Below are positions 47,656 through 56,706 of a DNA stretch of 64,000 bases, one piece after another. How positions within the stretch are numbered: the first letter of the stretch is position 1; every line of letters starts with the position of its first letter. This stretch comes from Pseudoselenomonas ruminantium (lineage in GTDB: Bacteria > Bacillota > Negativicutes > Selenomonadales > Selenomonadaceae), in contig NZ_FRBC01000001.1 in the NCBI RefSeq assembly GCF_900142515.1, positions 8,115 to 72,114 of the forward strand. Reading direction: 5' to 3'. The notes beneath the pieces are model-generated. The model was given only the letters and a program-made list of their open reading frames with translations. It was not told the DNA's origin and ran no database searches. Made by a program: the position numbers and the translations under genes.

Positions 47656-48471
47656 ATGATAAAGAAAATAATTGGCAAAGCGGTTACGACTTTTGCCGGC
47701 CGTGAGGATTTTGAGATTCCGCAGCATGACTCGCCGTTGTTTGCGGGAATCGATTGGGAAAGACTGCCCCGTCATGTGGCAGTTATCATGGATGGCAACG
47801 GCCGCTGGGGCAAGGAGCAGGGCGTGATGCGCACTGCTGGACACAGTGCCGGGGTCAAGACCCTGAAAAACATCCTGAAGACGGCCATCGGCTTGAATCT
47901 GGATGCCTTGACGGTCTACGCTTTTTCCACGGAAAACTGGAAGCGTCCGGAGACGGAAGTCAACTTTCTGATGAATCTCTTTTATGATAGTTTGAAGAGA
48001 GAATTGCAGGAGTTGCATGAAGATAATGTGCAGATCCGCTTTGTGGGCCGTCTGGATAAATTGCCCGCATCCCTGCAAGCACAGATGCGGGATGCTGAAG
48101 AACTCATGAAGAATAACACCGGTGTCAAGTTCAATGTTGCCATCAATTATGGCGGGCAGGATGAACTGGTGCGGGTTATGCAGAAGATTGCTGCTGATGT
48201 GCAGGCGGGGAAAGTTGCACCGGAAGCCATCGATGAAGCGATGATAGAACAGCAGCTGGATACCGTGGGCAATCTGCCAGTGGATCTGGTTATCCGCACA
48301 AGCGGCGATATGCGTCTGTCCAACTTCCTGCTGTGGCAGTCCGCTTATGCGGAACTCTACTTCACGGATGTGAACTGGCCGGAATTTTCGCCGGAATGTT
48401 TTGTGGAAGCTATGAAGGACTTTGCCAGCCGTGACCGCCGCTTCGGGGGCCTGAACGACAATAAGAAATAA
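47656..48471 (+). CDS. uppS: Undecaprenyl diphosphate synthase
   Basis: Cis-prenyltransferase making the C55 lipid carrier for peptidoglycan and other envelope sugars; 271 residues. Motifs: HVAVIMDGNGRWGKE (catalytic Asp), GHSAGVKTLK, TVYAFSTENWKRP, NYGGQDEL, DLVIRTSGDMRLSNFLLWQ, AYAELYF. First gene of the uppS-cdsA-dxr-rseP-ispG-proS set. Confidence 0.97.
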   Translation: MIKKIIGKAVTTFAGREDFEIPQHDSPLFAGIDWERLPRHVAVIMDGNGRWGKEQGVMRTAGHSAGVKTLKNILKTAIGLNLDALTVYAFSTENWKRPETEVNFLMNLFYDSLKRELQELHEDNVQIRFVGRLDKLPASLQAQMRDAEELMKNNTGVKFNVAINYGGQDELVRVMQKIAADVQAGKVAPEAIDEAMIEQQLDTVGNLPVDLVIRTSGDMRLSNFLLWQSAYAELYFTDVNWPEFSPECFVEAMKDFASRDRRFGGLNDNKK

Positions 48472-48487
48472 ATAGGAGCGTTGCTTT

Positions 48488-49315
48488 TTGTTACTGAGAA
48501 TTATAACTGGAATAGTGGGCATTGCTGCTGCCGCTTTTGTGATACAGACCGGCGGCGCGGTCTTTGCCGGTTTTACTTTGCTGCTGATGTTTTTGGCCTG
48601 GTTTGAATATGCCCGGGCTTTTTCCGAGCGCGGCATGGGGCTGTCTCTCGTTACGGGCTTTGTTGCTTTGGGGCTGATGTGGTATGCGGCCTGGCAGAAG
48701 CCGGAGTTTTTGGCGCTGGCCTGTCCGCTGATCATCATGGTGACCTTGCTGGAAAGCGTGCTGCTGCGCGCATCCACGAGCATCATGGATGCGCTGGCTT
48801 CCGGGGCGGGGCTTATCTATATCGGCTTCCCGTTTGCCTGCCTGCTGCTTTTGCGCAACTTCCTGCCGGATACGGTTTTCACGACGGAAATCGGCACATT
48901 CACTTTTGGCAATGCCTTTGTCTGGATCATGTTCATCGGTACCTGGGCCAGCGATACGTTTGCTTATTTTACGGGTACGGCTATCGGTAGACATAAGCTC
49001 TGTCCGTCCATCAGCCCCAACAAGACCATTGAGGGCTTTATGGGCTCGTTGATCGGTACCACGGCAGTGGTGGCGGGGCTGGGATATTTCCTGAACCTGC
49101 CCTTGCAGGCTATGGCGGTGTTAGGTTTGCTGATTGCCATTCTGGCTACGCTGGGAGATCTGGTGGAATCTGTGGCCAAACGTTATGTGGGCATCAAGGA
49201 TTCCGGCAACATCATCCCGGGCCATGGCGGTGTTTGGGACCGATTCGACAGCGTGCTCTTTACGGCACCGCTGGTTTACTATTTTGTCCAGTTTGTGAAT
49301 CTTTTGGGCAAATAA
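48488..49315 (+). CDS. cdsA: Phosphatidate cytidylyltransferase
   Basis: Membrane enzyme forming CDP-diacylglycerol from phosphatidate and CTP, the branch point of phospholipid synthesis. 275 residues with about eight spans. C-terminal signature: SDTFAYFTGTAIGRHKLCPSISPNKTIEG then GDLVESVAKRYVGIKDSGNI..GHGGVWDRFDS. TTG start, GGAG 9 bases upstream, 16 bases after uppS. Confidence 0.95.
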   Translation: MLLRIITGIVGIAAAAFVIQTGGAVFAGFTLLLMFLAWFEYARAFSERGMGLSLVTGFVALGLMWYAAWQKPEFLALACPLIIMVTLLESVLLRASTSIMDALASGAGLIYIGFPFACLLLLRNFLPDTVFTTEIGTFTFGNAFVWIMFIGTWASDTFAYFTGTAIGRHKLCPSISPNKTIEGFMGSLIGTTAVVAGLGYFLNLPLQAMAVLGLLIAILATLGDLVESVAKRYVGIKDSGNIIPGHGGVWDRFDSVLFTAPLVYYFVQFVNLLGK

Positions 49316-49327
49316 GGAGATGGGAAG

Positions 49328-50479
49328 ATGAAGAATATTGCAGTATTGGGCTCCACGGGTTCCATTGGTACGCAGACCTTGGAAGTCGTACGCCGCAATC
49401 CGGAGCTTTTCCATATCAGTGTGCTGGCGGCAAATTCCCGTGATGAACTCTTCGAACAGCAGATTCGCGAGTTCGAGCCGGAACTGGCGGTATTGGCTGA
49501 TGAAGATGCCTATAACCGTCTGAAGAGCCGTTACAGCGGCAAAACGAAGCTGGCCGGTGGCCGTCAGGCTTTCATCGATGCAGCCGCCTTTGACGGTGTC
49601 GATACCGTGGTCACATCCATGATGGGCTTTGCTGGCCTCGAACCCACGATGAAGGCTTTGGATGCGAAGAAGAATATCGCACTGGCCAACAAGGAAACCC
49701 TCGTGGTGGCAGGTGAGATCGTCACCCGCCGCGCCAAGGAGCAGGGCGTAAAGATCCTGCCCGTGGACAGCGAGCATTGTGCGTTCTTCCAGTGCCTGCA
49801 GGGCGAGAAGATGGAAGCCATCGAAAAGCTGCTGCTGACCTGTTCCGGCGGCCCTTTCCGCGGCAAGAAGCGGGAAGATCTCTTAGATGCCACGAAGGCA
49901 CAGGTATTGGCGCATCCAACCTGGAATATGGGCCAGAAGATCACCGTAGATTCTGCCAGTCTTGTGAATAAGGGCCTTGAGGTCATTGAAGCGAAATGGC
50001 TCTATGGCGTGAGCTATGACCAGATCCAGGTCGTGGTACATCCGCAGAGCATCGTGCATTCCATGGTACAGTTCCGCGATGGTGCTGTGATTGCCCAGCT
50101 GGGGTCCACGGATATGAAGCTGCCGATTCAGTATGCTTTGACTTATCCTGACCGTGTGAAATCAGAGTTTGACCGTCTGGACTTCTGGCAGATGCAGGAT
50201 CTGACCTTTGCTAAGCCCGATACGGATACCTTCAAGGGGCTGAGATTTGCCTATGAGGCCGGGGCTATGGGCGGTTCCATGCCTTGCATCTTCAACGCCG
50301 CCAATGAAGTGGCGGTAGGGGCATTCCTCAGGGATGAGATCAAGTTCCTCGATATCTATGATATCATCGAAGAGACGATGCTCAAGCGTGCGTGCATCAT
50401 GGAACCGACGCTGGAGGAACTCTTTGAGGAAGACCGCTGGGCAAGGGAATTTGCCACGGAAGTTTTACGCAAGAAATAA
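49328..50479 (+). CDS. dxr: 1-deoxy-D-xylulose 5-phosphate reductoisomerase
   Basis: NADPH-dependent enzyme of the MEP isoprenoid pathway, 383 residues. N-terminal Rossmann motif GSTGSIGTQTLEVV (residues 8-21), KETLVVAG, PVDSEHCAFFQCL (metal site) and ASLVNKGLEVIEA, with NAANEVAVGAFL near the end. Twelve bases after cdsA. Confidence 0.97.
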   Translation: MKNIAVLGSTGSIGTQTLEVVRRNPELFHISVLAANSRDELFEQQIREFEPELAVLADEDAYNRLKSRYSGKTKLAGGRQAFIDAAAFDGVDTVVTSMMGFAGLEPTMKALDAKKNIALANKETLVVAGEIVTRRAKEQGVKILPVDSEHCAFFQCLQGEKMEAIEKLLLTCSGGPFRGKKREDLLDATKAQVLAHPTWNMGQKITVDSASLVNKGLEVIEAKWLYGVSYDQIQVVVHPQSIVHSMVQFRDGAVIAQLGSTDMKLPIQYALTYPDRVKSEFDRLDFWQMQDLTFAKPDTDTFKGLRFAYEAGAMGGSMPCIFNAANEVAVGAFLRDEIKFLDIYDIIEETMLKRACIMEPTLEELFEEDRWAREFATEVLRKK

Positions 50480-50494
50480 AAGGATGGTGACACT

Positions 50495-51532
50495 ATGGTA
50501 TTAACCATTGCAGCGGCTATCTTTGTTTTTGGTTTATTGGTACTGGTGCATGAGCTGGGCCATTTCATCACCGCCAAGCTTACGGGCATGCGGGTGGATG
50601 AATTTGCCATCGGCTTTGGGCCGAAGCTTTTGAGCTTCACCAGAGGAGAGACGGTTTACAGCCTGCGGGCTATCCCGTTGGGCGGTTTCAACGATATTGC
50701 GGGCATGGACCCGGCCAATAATGAAGCGGGCAGCCGGGGATACTGTGAAAAGCCGGTACTGTCCCGCATGATTGTCATTTTGGCCGGCTCCATCATGAAT
50801 TTCATCCTGCCGTTGGTGATCTTCTTTGGCATCTTTTTCTTTGTGGGTGTCAGCACGCCCAATCCGGAACCGGTGTTTGGTACGGTGATTGCAGGCAAGG
50901 CGGCAGACCAGGCAGGCCTGCAGGATGGTGACCGGATCATCAGCCTCGATGGCAAGGCAATTGCCAACTGGACTGAGTTTGTCGATAACGTCAAGGACAA
51001 CGAGGGCACGCCCATAAAGGTGGTAGCGCAGCGTGGAGATGAAACCATCGAGACTACCATGACGCCGGTCTATGATGCTCAGGCAAAGAAAGCCATGGTG
51101 GGTGTCATGAGTTCTGTGGATACCCATCATCCGGGTCTGGTGGAAGCGGCAGGGCTTGCTGTCCAGAAGACCTACATGATTGTCGCTATGATGCTGGATG
51201 CCCTGCTGCAGATCGTACTGAAACTATCCGGTTCGGAACTGGCCGGCCCCATTGGTGTAGCTCAGATGGCAGGGGAAGTGGCGCAGATGGGCTTTGTGCC
51301 GCTGTTGAATTTTGCGGCATTCCTGAGTCTCAACCTCGGTATCGTGAACTTGTTCCCGATTCCGGCGCTGGATGGCGGTCATTTCGTGACGCTCTGCGTG
51401 GAGGCTGTACGGGGCAAGCCCATGAGTCCGAAGGCTTTGGAGTACACGCAGAAGGTGGGCATCGTGCTGCTCATCCTGCTGATGGTGCTCGCCACGAAGA
51501 ATGACATTGTACGCGTCTTTACGGGAGGCTAA
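50495..51532 (+). CDS. rseP: Site-2 membrane protease RseP/YluC
   Basis: Intramembrane zinc protease, 345 residues. HELGH at residues 19-23 in the first span, one PDZ domain (about 115-195, GKAADQAGLQDGDRIISLDGKAI) and the second metal segment NLFPIPALDGGH. Acts in regulated proteolysis of anti-sigma factors or signal-peptide remnants. The AAAGGATGGTGA before its ATG resembles the first bases of a RAT but lacks the second half. Confidence 0.95.
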   Translation: MVLTIAAAIFVFGLLVLVHELGHFITAKLTGMRVDEFAIGFGPKLLSFTRGETVYSLRAIPLGGFNDIAGMDPANNEAGSRGYCEKPVLSRMIVILAGSIMNFILPLVIFFGIFFFVGVSTPNPEPVFGTVIAGKAADQAGLQDGDRIISLDGKAIANWTEFVDNVKDNEGTPIKVVAQRGDETIETTMTPVYDAQAKKAMVGVMSSVDTHHPGLVEAAGLAVQKTYMIVAMMLDALLQIVLKLSGSELAGPIGVAQMAGEVAQMGFVPLLNFAAFLSLNLGIVNLFPIPALDGGHFVTLCVEAVRGKPMSPKALEYTQKVGIVLLILLMVLATKNDIVRVFTGG

Positions 51533-51537
51533 GATAG

Positions 51538-52620
51538 ATGTTTGAACGCAAGAAGACCCGACAGATCCATATCGGCAAGGTCGCTATCGGCGGTGGTGCG
51601 CCGATTTCTGTACAGTCCATGTGCAATACGAAGACCACGGATACGAAGGCCACGGTTTCGCAGATCAAGGCCCTGCAGAATGCGGGCTGTGATATCGTGC
51701 GGGTGGCTGTGCCGGACATGGAAGCTGCGCAGAATCTCGGCAATATCATCCGGGAAATCGATATTCCTCTGGTGGCTGATATCCATTTTGACTATAAGCT
51801 GGCTCTCGAGGCCATCCGGCAGGGAATTTCTGCCCTGCGGCTGAACCCCGGCAATATCGGCGGGGAGGAAAAGGTGCGGGCAGTGGTCAAGGCGGCCAAG
51901 GAAGCCCATATCCCCATCCGCATCGGCGTGAATGCCGGTTCGCTGGATAAGAAGATCCTTGCCAAGTATGGGGCAGTCACGCCGGAGGCTTTGGTGGAAT
52001 CGGCCATGCAGCATGTGAAGATCCTGGAGGACCTGGATTTCCATGACCTCAAGATTTCCCTGAAGGCCCATGATGTGCCTTTGACTTTGGCGGCTTACCG
52101 CTTGATGAGCAAGACCGTGGATTATCCCCTGCATCTGGGCATTACCGAAGCAGGTACGGTGAACACGGGCATCATCAAGTCTGCTGTGGGCATCGGGGCA
52201 CTGCTATCCGAGGGCATTGGCGATACCTTCCGCATTTCCCTGACCGGTGACCCGGTGGTGGAGGTCAAGGTGGCCAATGAAATCCTGAAATCCCTGGGAC
52301 TCAAGGAGTACGGGCCGACGCTCGTTGCCTGCCCGACCTGTGGCCGCACCAGCATCGACCTGCCTGCAATCGCTGCGCAGGTGGAAAAGAAGTTGGAAGG
52401 CATCAAAGACCCCATCGACGTAGCCGTGATGGGCTGCGTGGTCAATGGCCCCGGCGAAGCCCGCGGCGCTGATGTAGGCATTGCCGGCGGTAATGGCGAA
52501 GGCCTGATTTTCCGCAAGGGCGAAATCATCCGCAAAGTGCCGGAAGAAAATCTAGTAGAAGAACTGTTCAAAGAAATCGATGCGATATTGGAGGAACGTA
52601 AGAACAATGCGAGCAAGTAA
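51538..52620 (+). CDS. ispG: 4-hydroxy-3-methylbut-2-enyl diphosphate synthase
   Basis: [4Fe-4S] enzyme of the MEP pathway (GcpE), 360 residues. N-terminal TIM barrel ([42 protein letters not shown]) and the cluster-binding C-terminal part ([31 protein letters not shown]). It needs two electrons per turnover, for which the ferredoxin about 4 kb upstream is a candidate. Overlaps the proS start. Confidence 0.97.
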   Translation: MFERKKTRQIHIGKVAIGGGAPISVQSMCNTKTTDTKATVSQIKALQNAGCDIVRVAVPDMEAAQNLGNIIREIDIPLVADIHFDYKLALEAIRQGISALRLNPGNIGGEEKVRAVVKAAKEAHIPIRIGVNAGSLDKKILAKYGAVTPEALVESAMQHVKILEDLDFHDLKISLKAHDVPLTLAAYRLMSKTVDYPLHLGITEAGTVNTGIIKSAVGIGALLSEGIGDTFRISLTGDPVVEVKVANEILKSLGLKEYGPTLVACPTCGRTSIDLPAIAAQVEKKLEGIKDPIDVAVMGCVVNGPGEARGADVGIAGGNGEGLIFRKGEIIRKVPEENLVEELFKEIDAILEERKNNASK

Positions 52621-54328
52621 CTTATATGCACCTACGCTGCGCAATACGCCGGCAGAAGCCGAGATTGCCAGCCATCAGCTCATGTACCGTGCCGGCATGA
52701 TCCGCAAGGTGGCCGGCGGTATGTACACCTATCTGCCTCTGGGCTGGCGTGTCATCCGCAAGATTGAGGAAATCATCCGCGAGGAAATGGACGCTGCGGG
52801 CGGCCAGGAAATCGGCATGCCGATTCTCCAGCCCTCTGAGCTTTGGGAAGAGAGCGGCCGCTGGGCCGCTTATGGCGATGAGATGATGCGCATCAAGGAC
52901 CGCCATGGCCGTAACTTCTGCCTTGGCCCGACGCATGAGGAAATGATTACGGATCTGGTGCGGGATGAAGTCAGCTCCTATAAGCAGCTGCCGCTGATGC
53001 TCTATCAGATCCAGGACAAGTTCCGCGATGAGCGTCGCCCGCGCTTCGGCCTGATGCGCAGCCGCGAGTTCATCATGAAAGACCTCTACTCCTTCGATAA
53101 GGACATTGAGGGCATGAATGAATCCTATCAGAAGATGTACGATGCCTACACCAATATCTACACCCGCATGGGCTTGGAATTCCGTCCGGTAGAAGCCGAC
53201 AACGGTGCCATCGGCGGCGGCCATTCCCATGAATTCACGGTGCTGGCAGAAGCTGGCGAATCCAATATCGCTTACTGCACGAAATGCGATTATGCGGCCA
53301 GCGATGAAAAGGCTGCGCTGGCGCCTATCGAAGCTCCGGCAGAAGAAGAACTGCCGCTTGAAAAGGTGGCTACGCCGGGCGCTAATACGATTGAAGCTTT
53401 GGCGCAGTTCCTGAACATTCCCGTGGAAAAGACCATCAAGGCTGTGGCTTATCAGTCCGATAATGGCAAGCTCGTGCTGGCTTTTGTCCGTGGTGACCAT
53501 GATGTCAACGAAGTCAAGGTCATCAATCAGGTGGAAGGTGCGCTGGAACTCACGATGGCGGAAGATGAAGCCATCCAGAATGCTGGCGGCTGCCCGGGCT
53601 TTATGAGCGCCATCGGCATCAAGCCTAGCGAAGATGTTATCGTGCTGGTTGACCCTACGGTCATGAACATGCACAATGCCGTAGCTGGCGCGAATGAAGT
53701 GGATGCTCACTACAAGAACGTGAACCCGAAGCGGGACTTCACGGCGGAAGGCATCGTTGTTACTGACCTGCGCATGGTCAAAGAAGGGGATGCCTGCCCG
53801 CACTGCGGCGCAGAGATGAAGATGACGCGCGGCATCGAAGCCGGCCAGGTCTTCACGCTGGGCACGAAGTACAGCCAGGCTATGGGGGCGATGTTCCTCG
53901 ATGAACAGGGTAAGCAGCAGCCCCTCTACATGGGCTGCTACGGTATCGGCGTAGGCCGTACCATGGCTGCTGCCATCGAGCAGAACAACGATGAGAACGG
54001 CATCATCTGGCCGCGTGCTATCGCACCGTTTGAAGTGGTGGTTGTGGCCGTCAATGCCAAGAAGGAAGACCAGCTGGCTTATTCCGAGGAAATCTACAGG
54101 GAATGCAAGGCCGCAGGTTTTGATACCCTGCTCGATGACCGTAAAGAACGTGCTGGTGTCAAGTTCAAGGACTGCGACCTCATCGGCTACCCCCTGCGTG
54201 TAGTCGTGGGCCCCAAGGCCGTGGAAGAGAACCAGATTGAAATCAAAGTGCGTAAGACCGGTGAGATGTTCACGGTCAGCCGTGAGGAATATCTGGAAAA
54301 AGTCAAAGAAATATTGGCCACCTTATAA
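52607..54328 (+). CDS. proS: Prolyl-tRNA synthetase, bacterial type
   Basis: 573 residues. Class II core (motif 1 around [24 protein letters not shown], motif 2 [25 protein letters not shown], motif 3 [14 protein letters not shown]), the inserted editing (INS) domain at about 230-395 that clears Ala-tRNA(Pro), and the anticodon-binding domain. ATG 52607 gives [15 protein letters not shown], the usual N-terminus; it overlaps the ispG end by 14 bases. Confidence 0.97.
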   Translation: MRASNLYAPTLRNTPAEAEIASHQLMYRAGMIRKVAGGMYTYLPLGWRVIRKIEEIIREEMDAAGGQEIGMPILQPSELWEESGRWAAYGDEMMRIKDRHGRNFCLGPTHEEMITDLVRDEVSSYKQLPLMLYQIQDKFRDERRPRFGLMRSREFIMKDLYSFDKDIEGMNESYQKMYDAYTNIYTRMGLEFRPVEADNGAIGGGHSHEFTVLAEAGESNIAYCTKCDYAASDEKAALAPIEAPAEEELPLEKVATPGANTIEALAQFLNIPVEKTIKAVAYQSDNGKLVLAFVRGDHDVNEVKVINQVEGALELTMAEDEAIQNAGGCPGFMSAIGIKPSEDVIVLVDPTVMNMHNAVAGANEVDAHYKNVNPKRDFTAEGIVVTDLRMVKEGDACPHCGAEMKMTRGIEAGQVFTLGTKYSQAMGAMFLDEQGKQQPLYMGCYGIGVGRTMAAAIEQNNDENGIIWPRAIAPFEVVVVAVNAKKEDQLAYSEEIYRECKAAGFDTLLDDRKERAGVKFKDCDLIGYPLRVVVGPKAVEENQIEIKVRKTGEMFTVSREEYLEKVKEILATL

Positions 54329-54341
54329 CCAGACAATACAT

Positions 54342-54369
54342 AAGCCTTCCCTGTGGGGAAGGCTTTTTG
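54342..54369 (+). terminator. Terminator of the uppS-proS operon
   Basis: AAGCCTTCCC/GGGAAGGCTT hairpin with a 4-base loop and T-run. Confidence 0.92.
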
Positions 54370-54402
54370 ATTAAGTATACATGTACACATAAGCTTAAAC
54401 CG

Positions 54403-54431
54403 TAGACACTCTTTACATAAATCCATATAAT
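54403..54431 (+). promoter_or_regulatory. Promoter of the symporter gene
   Basis: -35 TAGACA (54403-54408), 17-base spacer, -10 TATAAT (54426-54431). Confidence 0.65.
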
Positions 54432-54480
54432 GAACTTAGATGGATTCGTATTTATTATTTATTGTAAAGGGAGTGATATC

Positions 54481-55704
54481 ATGAATCTTTCCATCAAAAT
54501 CTTTATCGCTTTGGTTCTCTCGGTTGTTGTGGGACTTATTGCCGGGGAACCTGCCCTGCCTTTTATCAACTGGTGGATTGCACCGATTGGTACCATCTTC
54601 ATCAATCTCATCAAGATGATGATCGTGCCCGTGGTGTTCTTCTCCCTGGTGGTGGGCATGACCAGCCTGGGGGATACCAAAAAGCTGGGGCGTATTGGTG
54701 CCAAGACAGTGGTGCTTTATTTGCTGACCACGGCTGTGGCGATTTTGATTGGTTTTGGCATAGCAGGGATTGTCAGCCCGGGGACGGGGCTTTCTCTGGC
54801 CAGTGATGCTACCTACAAGGTAAAGGAAGCACCGGGAATCATGCAGGTGCTGGTGGCCATGGTACCGGCTAATCCCATCGACGCGATGGCAAAGGCACAG
54901 ATCCTGCCCGTTATCGTGTTCTCACTGTTCGTGGGGATCGGTATCGTCCATGTGGGCGGCGAACGGGCACAGTTGCTGATGAAGTTCTTTGATGCCGCTG
55001 CCGAAGTTTCCTACAAGATCATCGGCATCGTGATGCAGTTTGCACCGATTGGTGTATTTGCTCTCTTGCTGCCGGTGGTGGCTAAGAATGGTCCGGCTGT
55101 CCTGCTGCCGCTGATGTCTGTCATCGCTTGTGTGGCAATCGGCTGTGTGATCCATGCCGTGGTGGTTTATTCTTCTCTGGCCCGTGTCTGGGGCGGTCAT
55201 ACGCCTATGGAATTCTTTCGGGGCATGAGCGAAGCCATGATGATTGCCTTCACGACTTGTTCCAGTGCGGCAGCACTGCCTGTCAACATGAAGAACTGCC
55301 AGGAAAAACTAGGGGTTTCCCGTGAGGTTTCTTCCTTCGTCCTGCCGTTGGGAGCTACGATCAACATGGATGGCACGGCACTCTATATGGGTGTCTGCTC
55401 GCTGTTCATTGCCAATGTATTCGGCGTTGACCTGACCATGGGCCAGATCTTGATGATCGTACTGACGGGGACGCTGGCTTCTATTGGTACAGCAGGTGTT
55501 CCGGGGGCTGGGCTTATCATGTTGGCCATGGTGCTGCAGACAGCTGGCCTGCCTTTGGAAGGTCTGGCACTCGTAGCTGGTATTGACCGTGTGCTGGATA
55601 TGTTCCGTACCTGCCTCAATATCACGGGGGATGCAGCTGTGACCATCGTGATGGATCAGGAAGAAAAGAAATATGACAGCAATGTAGCTGGTGCCCAGGC
55701 ATGA
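54481..55704 (+). CDS. Dicarboxylate/amino acid:cation symporter (DAACS family)
   Basis: Inner-membrane carrier for C4-dicarboxylates or glutamate/aspartate, 407 residues. Family marks: TTCSSAAALPVNMK (Ser-rich re-entrant loop), LGATINMDGTALYMG, GTAGVPGAGLIMLAMVL, and DRVLDMFRTCLNITGDA, where the final Asp/Arg set decides between glutamate and dicarboxylate; I do not assign it. ATG 54481 has AAAGGGAG; the in-frame ATG at 54430 overlaps the -10 box. Monocistronic. Confidence 0.92.
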   Translation: MNLSIKIFIALVLSVVVGLIAGEPALPFINWWIAPIGTIFINLIKMMIVPVVFFSLVVGMTSLGDTKKLGRIGAKTVVLYLLTTAVAILIGFGIAGIVSPGTGLSLASDATYKVKEAPGIMQVLVAMVPANPIDAMAKAQILPVIVFSLFVGIGIVHVGGERAQLLMKFFDAAAEVSYKIIGIVMQFAPIGVFALLLPVVAKNGPAVLLPLMSVIACVAIGCVIHAVVVYSSLARVWGGHTPMEFFRGMSEAMMIAFTTCSSAAALPVNMKNCQEKLGVSREVSSFVLPLGATINMDGTALYMGVCSLFIANVFGVDLTMGQILMIVLTGTLASIGTAGVPGAGLIMLAMVLQTAGLPLEGLALVAGIDRVLDMFRTCLNITGDAAVTIVMDQEEKKYDSNVAGAQA

Positions 55705-55730
55705 TTCTGGCACAATAAATAATGGAATAA

Positions 55731-55779
55731 AGAGGACTGAGGGCGAGTATGGACCATACTCGCTCTCAGTCCTCTTTTG
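55731..55779. terminator. Bidirectional terminator
   Basis: AGAGGACTGAG..GCGAGTATG pairs with CATACTCGC..CTCAGTCCTCT, T-run on the plus strand; it also lies at the 3' end of the convergent dipeptidase gene. Confidence 0.88.
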
Positions 55780-55785
55780 CGTCAA

Positions 55786-56529
55786 TCAGTGCTTGTGCTT
55801 CAGATTTTCTACGGGAAATTCAAAATAGGTATCGGGATAAGGCTCATCTTTCAAGGTGAAGTGCCACCATTCTTCATCCAACGGTTTGAAGCCGTGACGC
55901 AGCATAGCTTCCCGCAGGATCTGTCGGTTTTTCAACTGCGTTTCGGTCAGATCTCCTTTGTAGTCCGGATGGGACAGTTCACCGAAATAGTCAAAGGTAC
56001 CCCCCATATCCAATTCCTTGCCGGTGGACATATCAAAGAGGGTCAGGTCGACCGTGCTGCCCCGACTGTGGCCGGATTTAGCAGCGATATAGCCCTCGGC
56101 GAAGAGGCGGTTCTTTTCTACCTGAGGATAGAAATAAGCTTTCATACGCTTGTCATTCAGGTCTTCCGCCCATCTTACAAAGTGGCTTACGGCCATCTGG
56201 GGACGGTAGGCATCGTAAATCTTCAACCGGTATCCCTGGGCTTTCACATCATCTGATACTGCCTTTAGTGCCTGGGCTGCCTCTTTGGTCATCAGCGCGC
56301 AGGGCTCTTTATATCCGTCAATCCGGTCACCGACAAAATTATAGGTGGAGTAATAACGGATTTCCTGAATGACATCAGGGACAACATCTGAGAGTACCAC
56401 AAAGCCGGAAGAATCCTGGGGATCTGCCTTGGCGGCAGAACCCGTTCCCTGCAGACAGCCCAATAGCAGGCTTAATGCTAGTAACGGGATAAAAAACAGT
56501 GGGATCAGTTTTCGTTTTTGGGGAATCAT
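55786..56529 (-). CDS. D-alanyl-D-alanine dipeptidase lipoprotein (VanX/DdpX family)
   Basis: 247 residues. Lipobox LLLGC (Cys 25), then the zinc dipeptidase: Arg 109 (YDAYRP), H154 and D161 in SGHSRGSTVDL, and E220/H223 in EEWWHF, all the residues needed. It cleaves D-Ala-D-Ala, here probably as a periplasmic or membrane-anchored wall-recycling enzyme. There is no vanH/vanA ligase or VanRS pair near, so glycopeptide resistance is not indicated. GAGGAGG SD. Confidence 0.9.
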   Translation of the reverse strand: MIPQKRKLIPLFFIPLLALSLLLGCLQGTGSAAKADPQDSSGFVVLSDVVPDVIQEIRYYSTYNFVGDRIDGYKEPCALMTKEAAQALKAVSDDVKAQGYRLKIYDAYRPQMAVSHFVRWAEDLNDKRMKAYFYPQVEKNRLFAEGYIAAKSGHSRGSTVDLTLFDMSTGKELDMGGTFDYFGELSHPDYKGDLTETQLKNRQILREAMLRHGFKPLDEEWWHFTLKDEPYPDTYFEFPVENLKHKH

Positions 56530-56706
56530 GTCAAAACCTCCTCAATATAAGTAAACGGCATATTAGAAAATCTTATCCTAAGAAAAATTCGACAAAATAG
56601 AAATCAATCCTGCAAGAAAGTTATTTTTTAGAAGGAGCCTGTTGTAGCTGCCATAGAGGAAATGGGATGAATGGCGGCGAAGTAAAAAAATATGGGGGGT
56701 GGCGAT

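Noticed and set aside
50479-50500. GGATGGTGACACT before rseP looks like the start of a fifth RAT.
   Set aside because: The second half (GGCCAAACC) is absent and the bases are explained as the SD of rseP.
55786-56529. A vancomycin resistance locus.
   Set aside because: VanX-type dipeptidase alone, without D-lactate ligase, dehydrogenase or VanRS; such lone enzymes are common in wall recycling.
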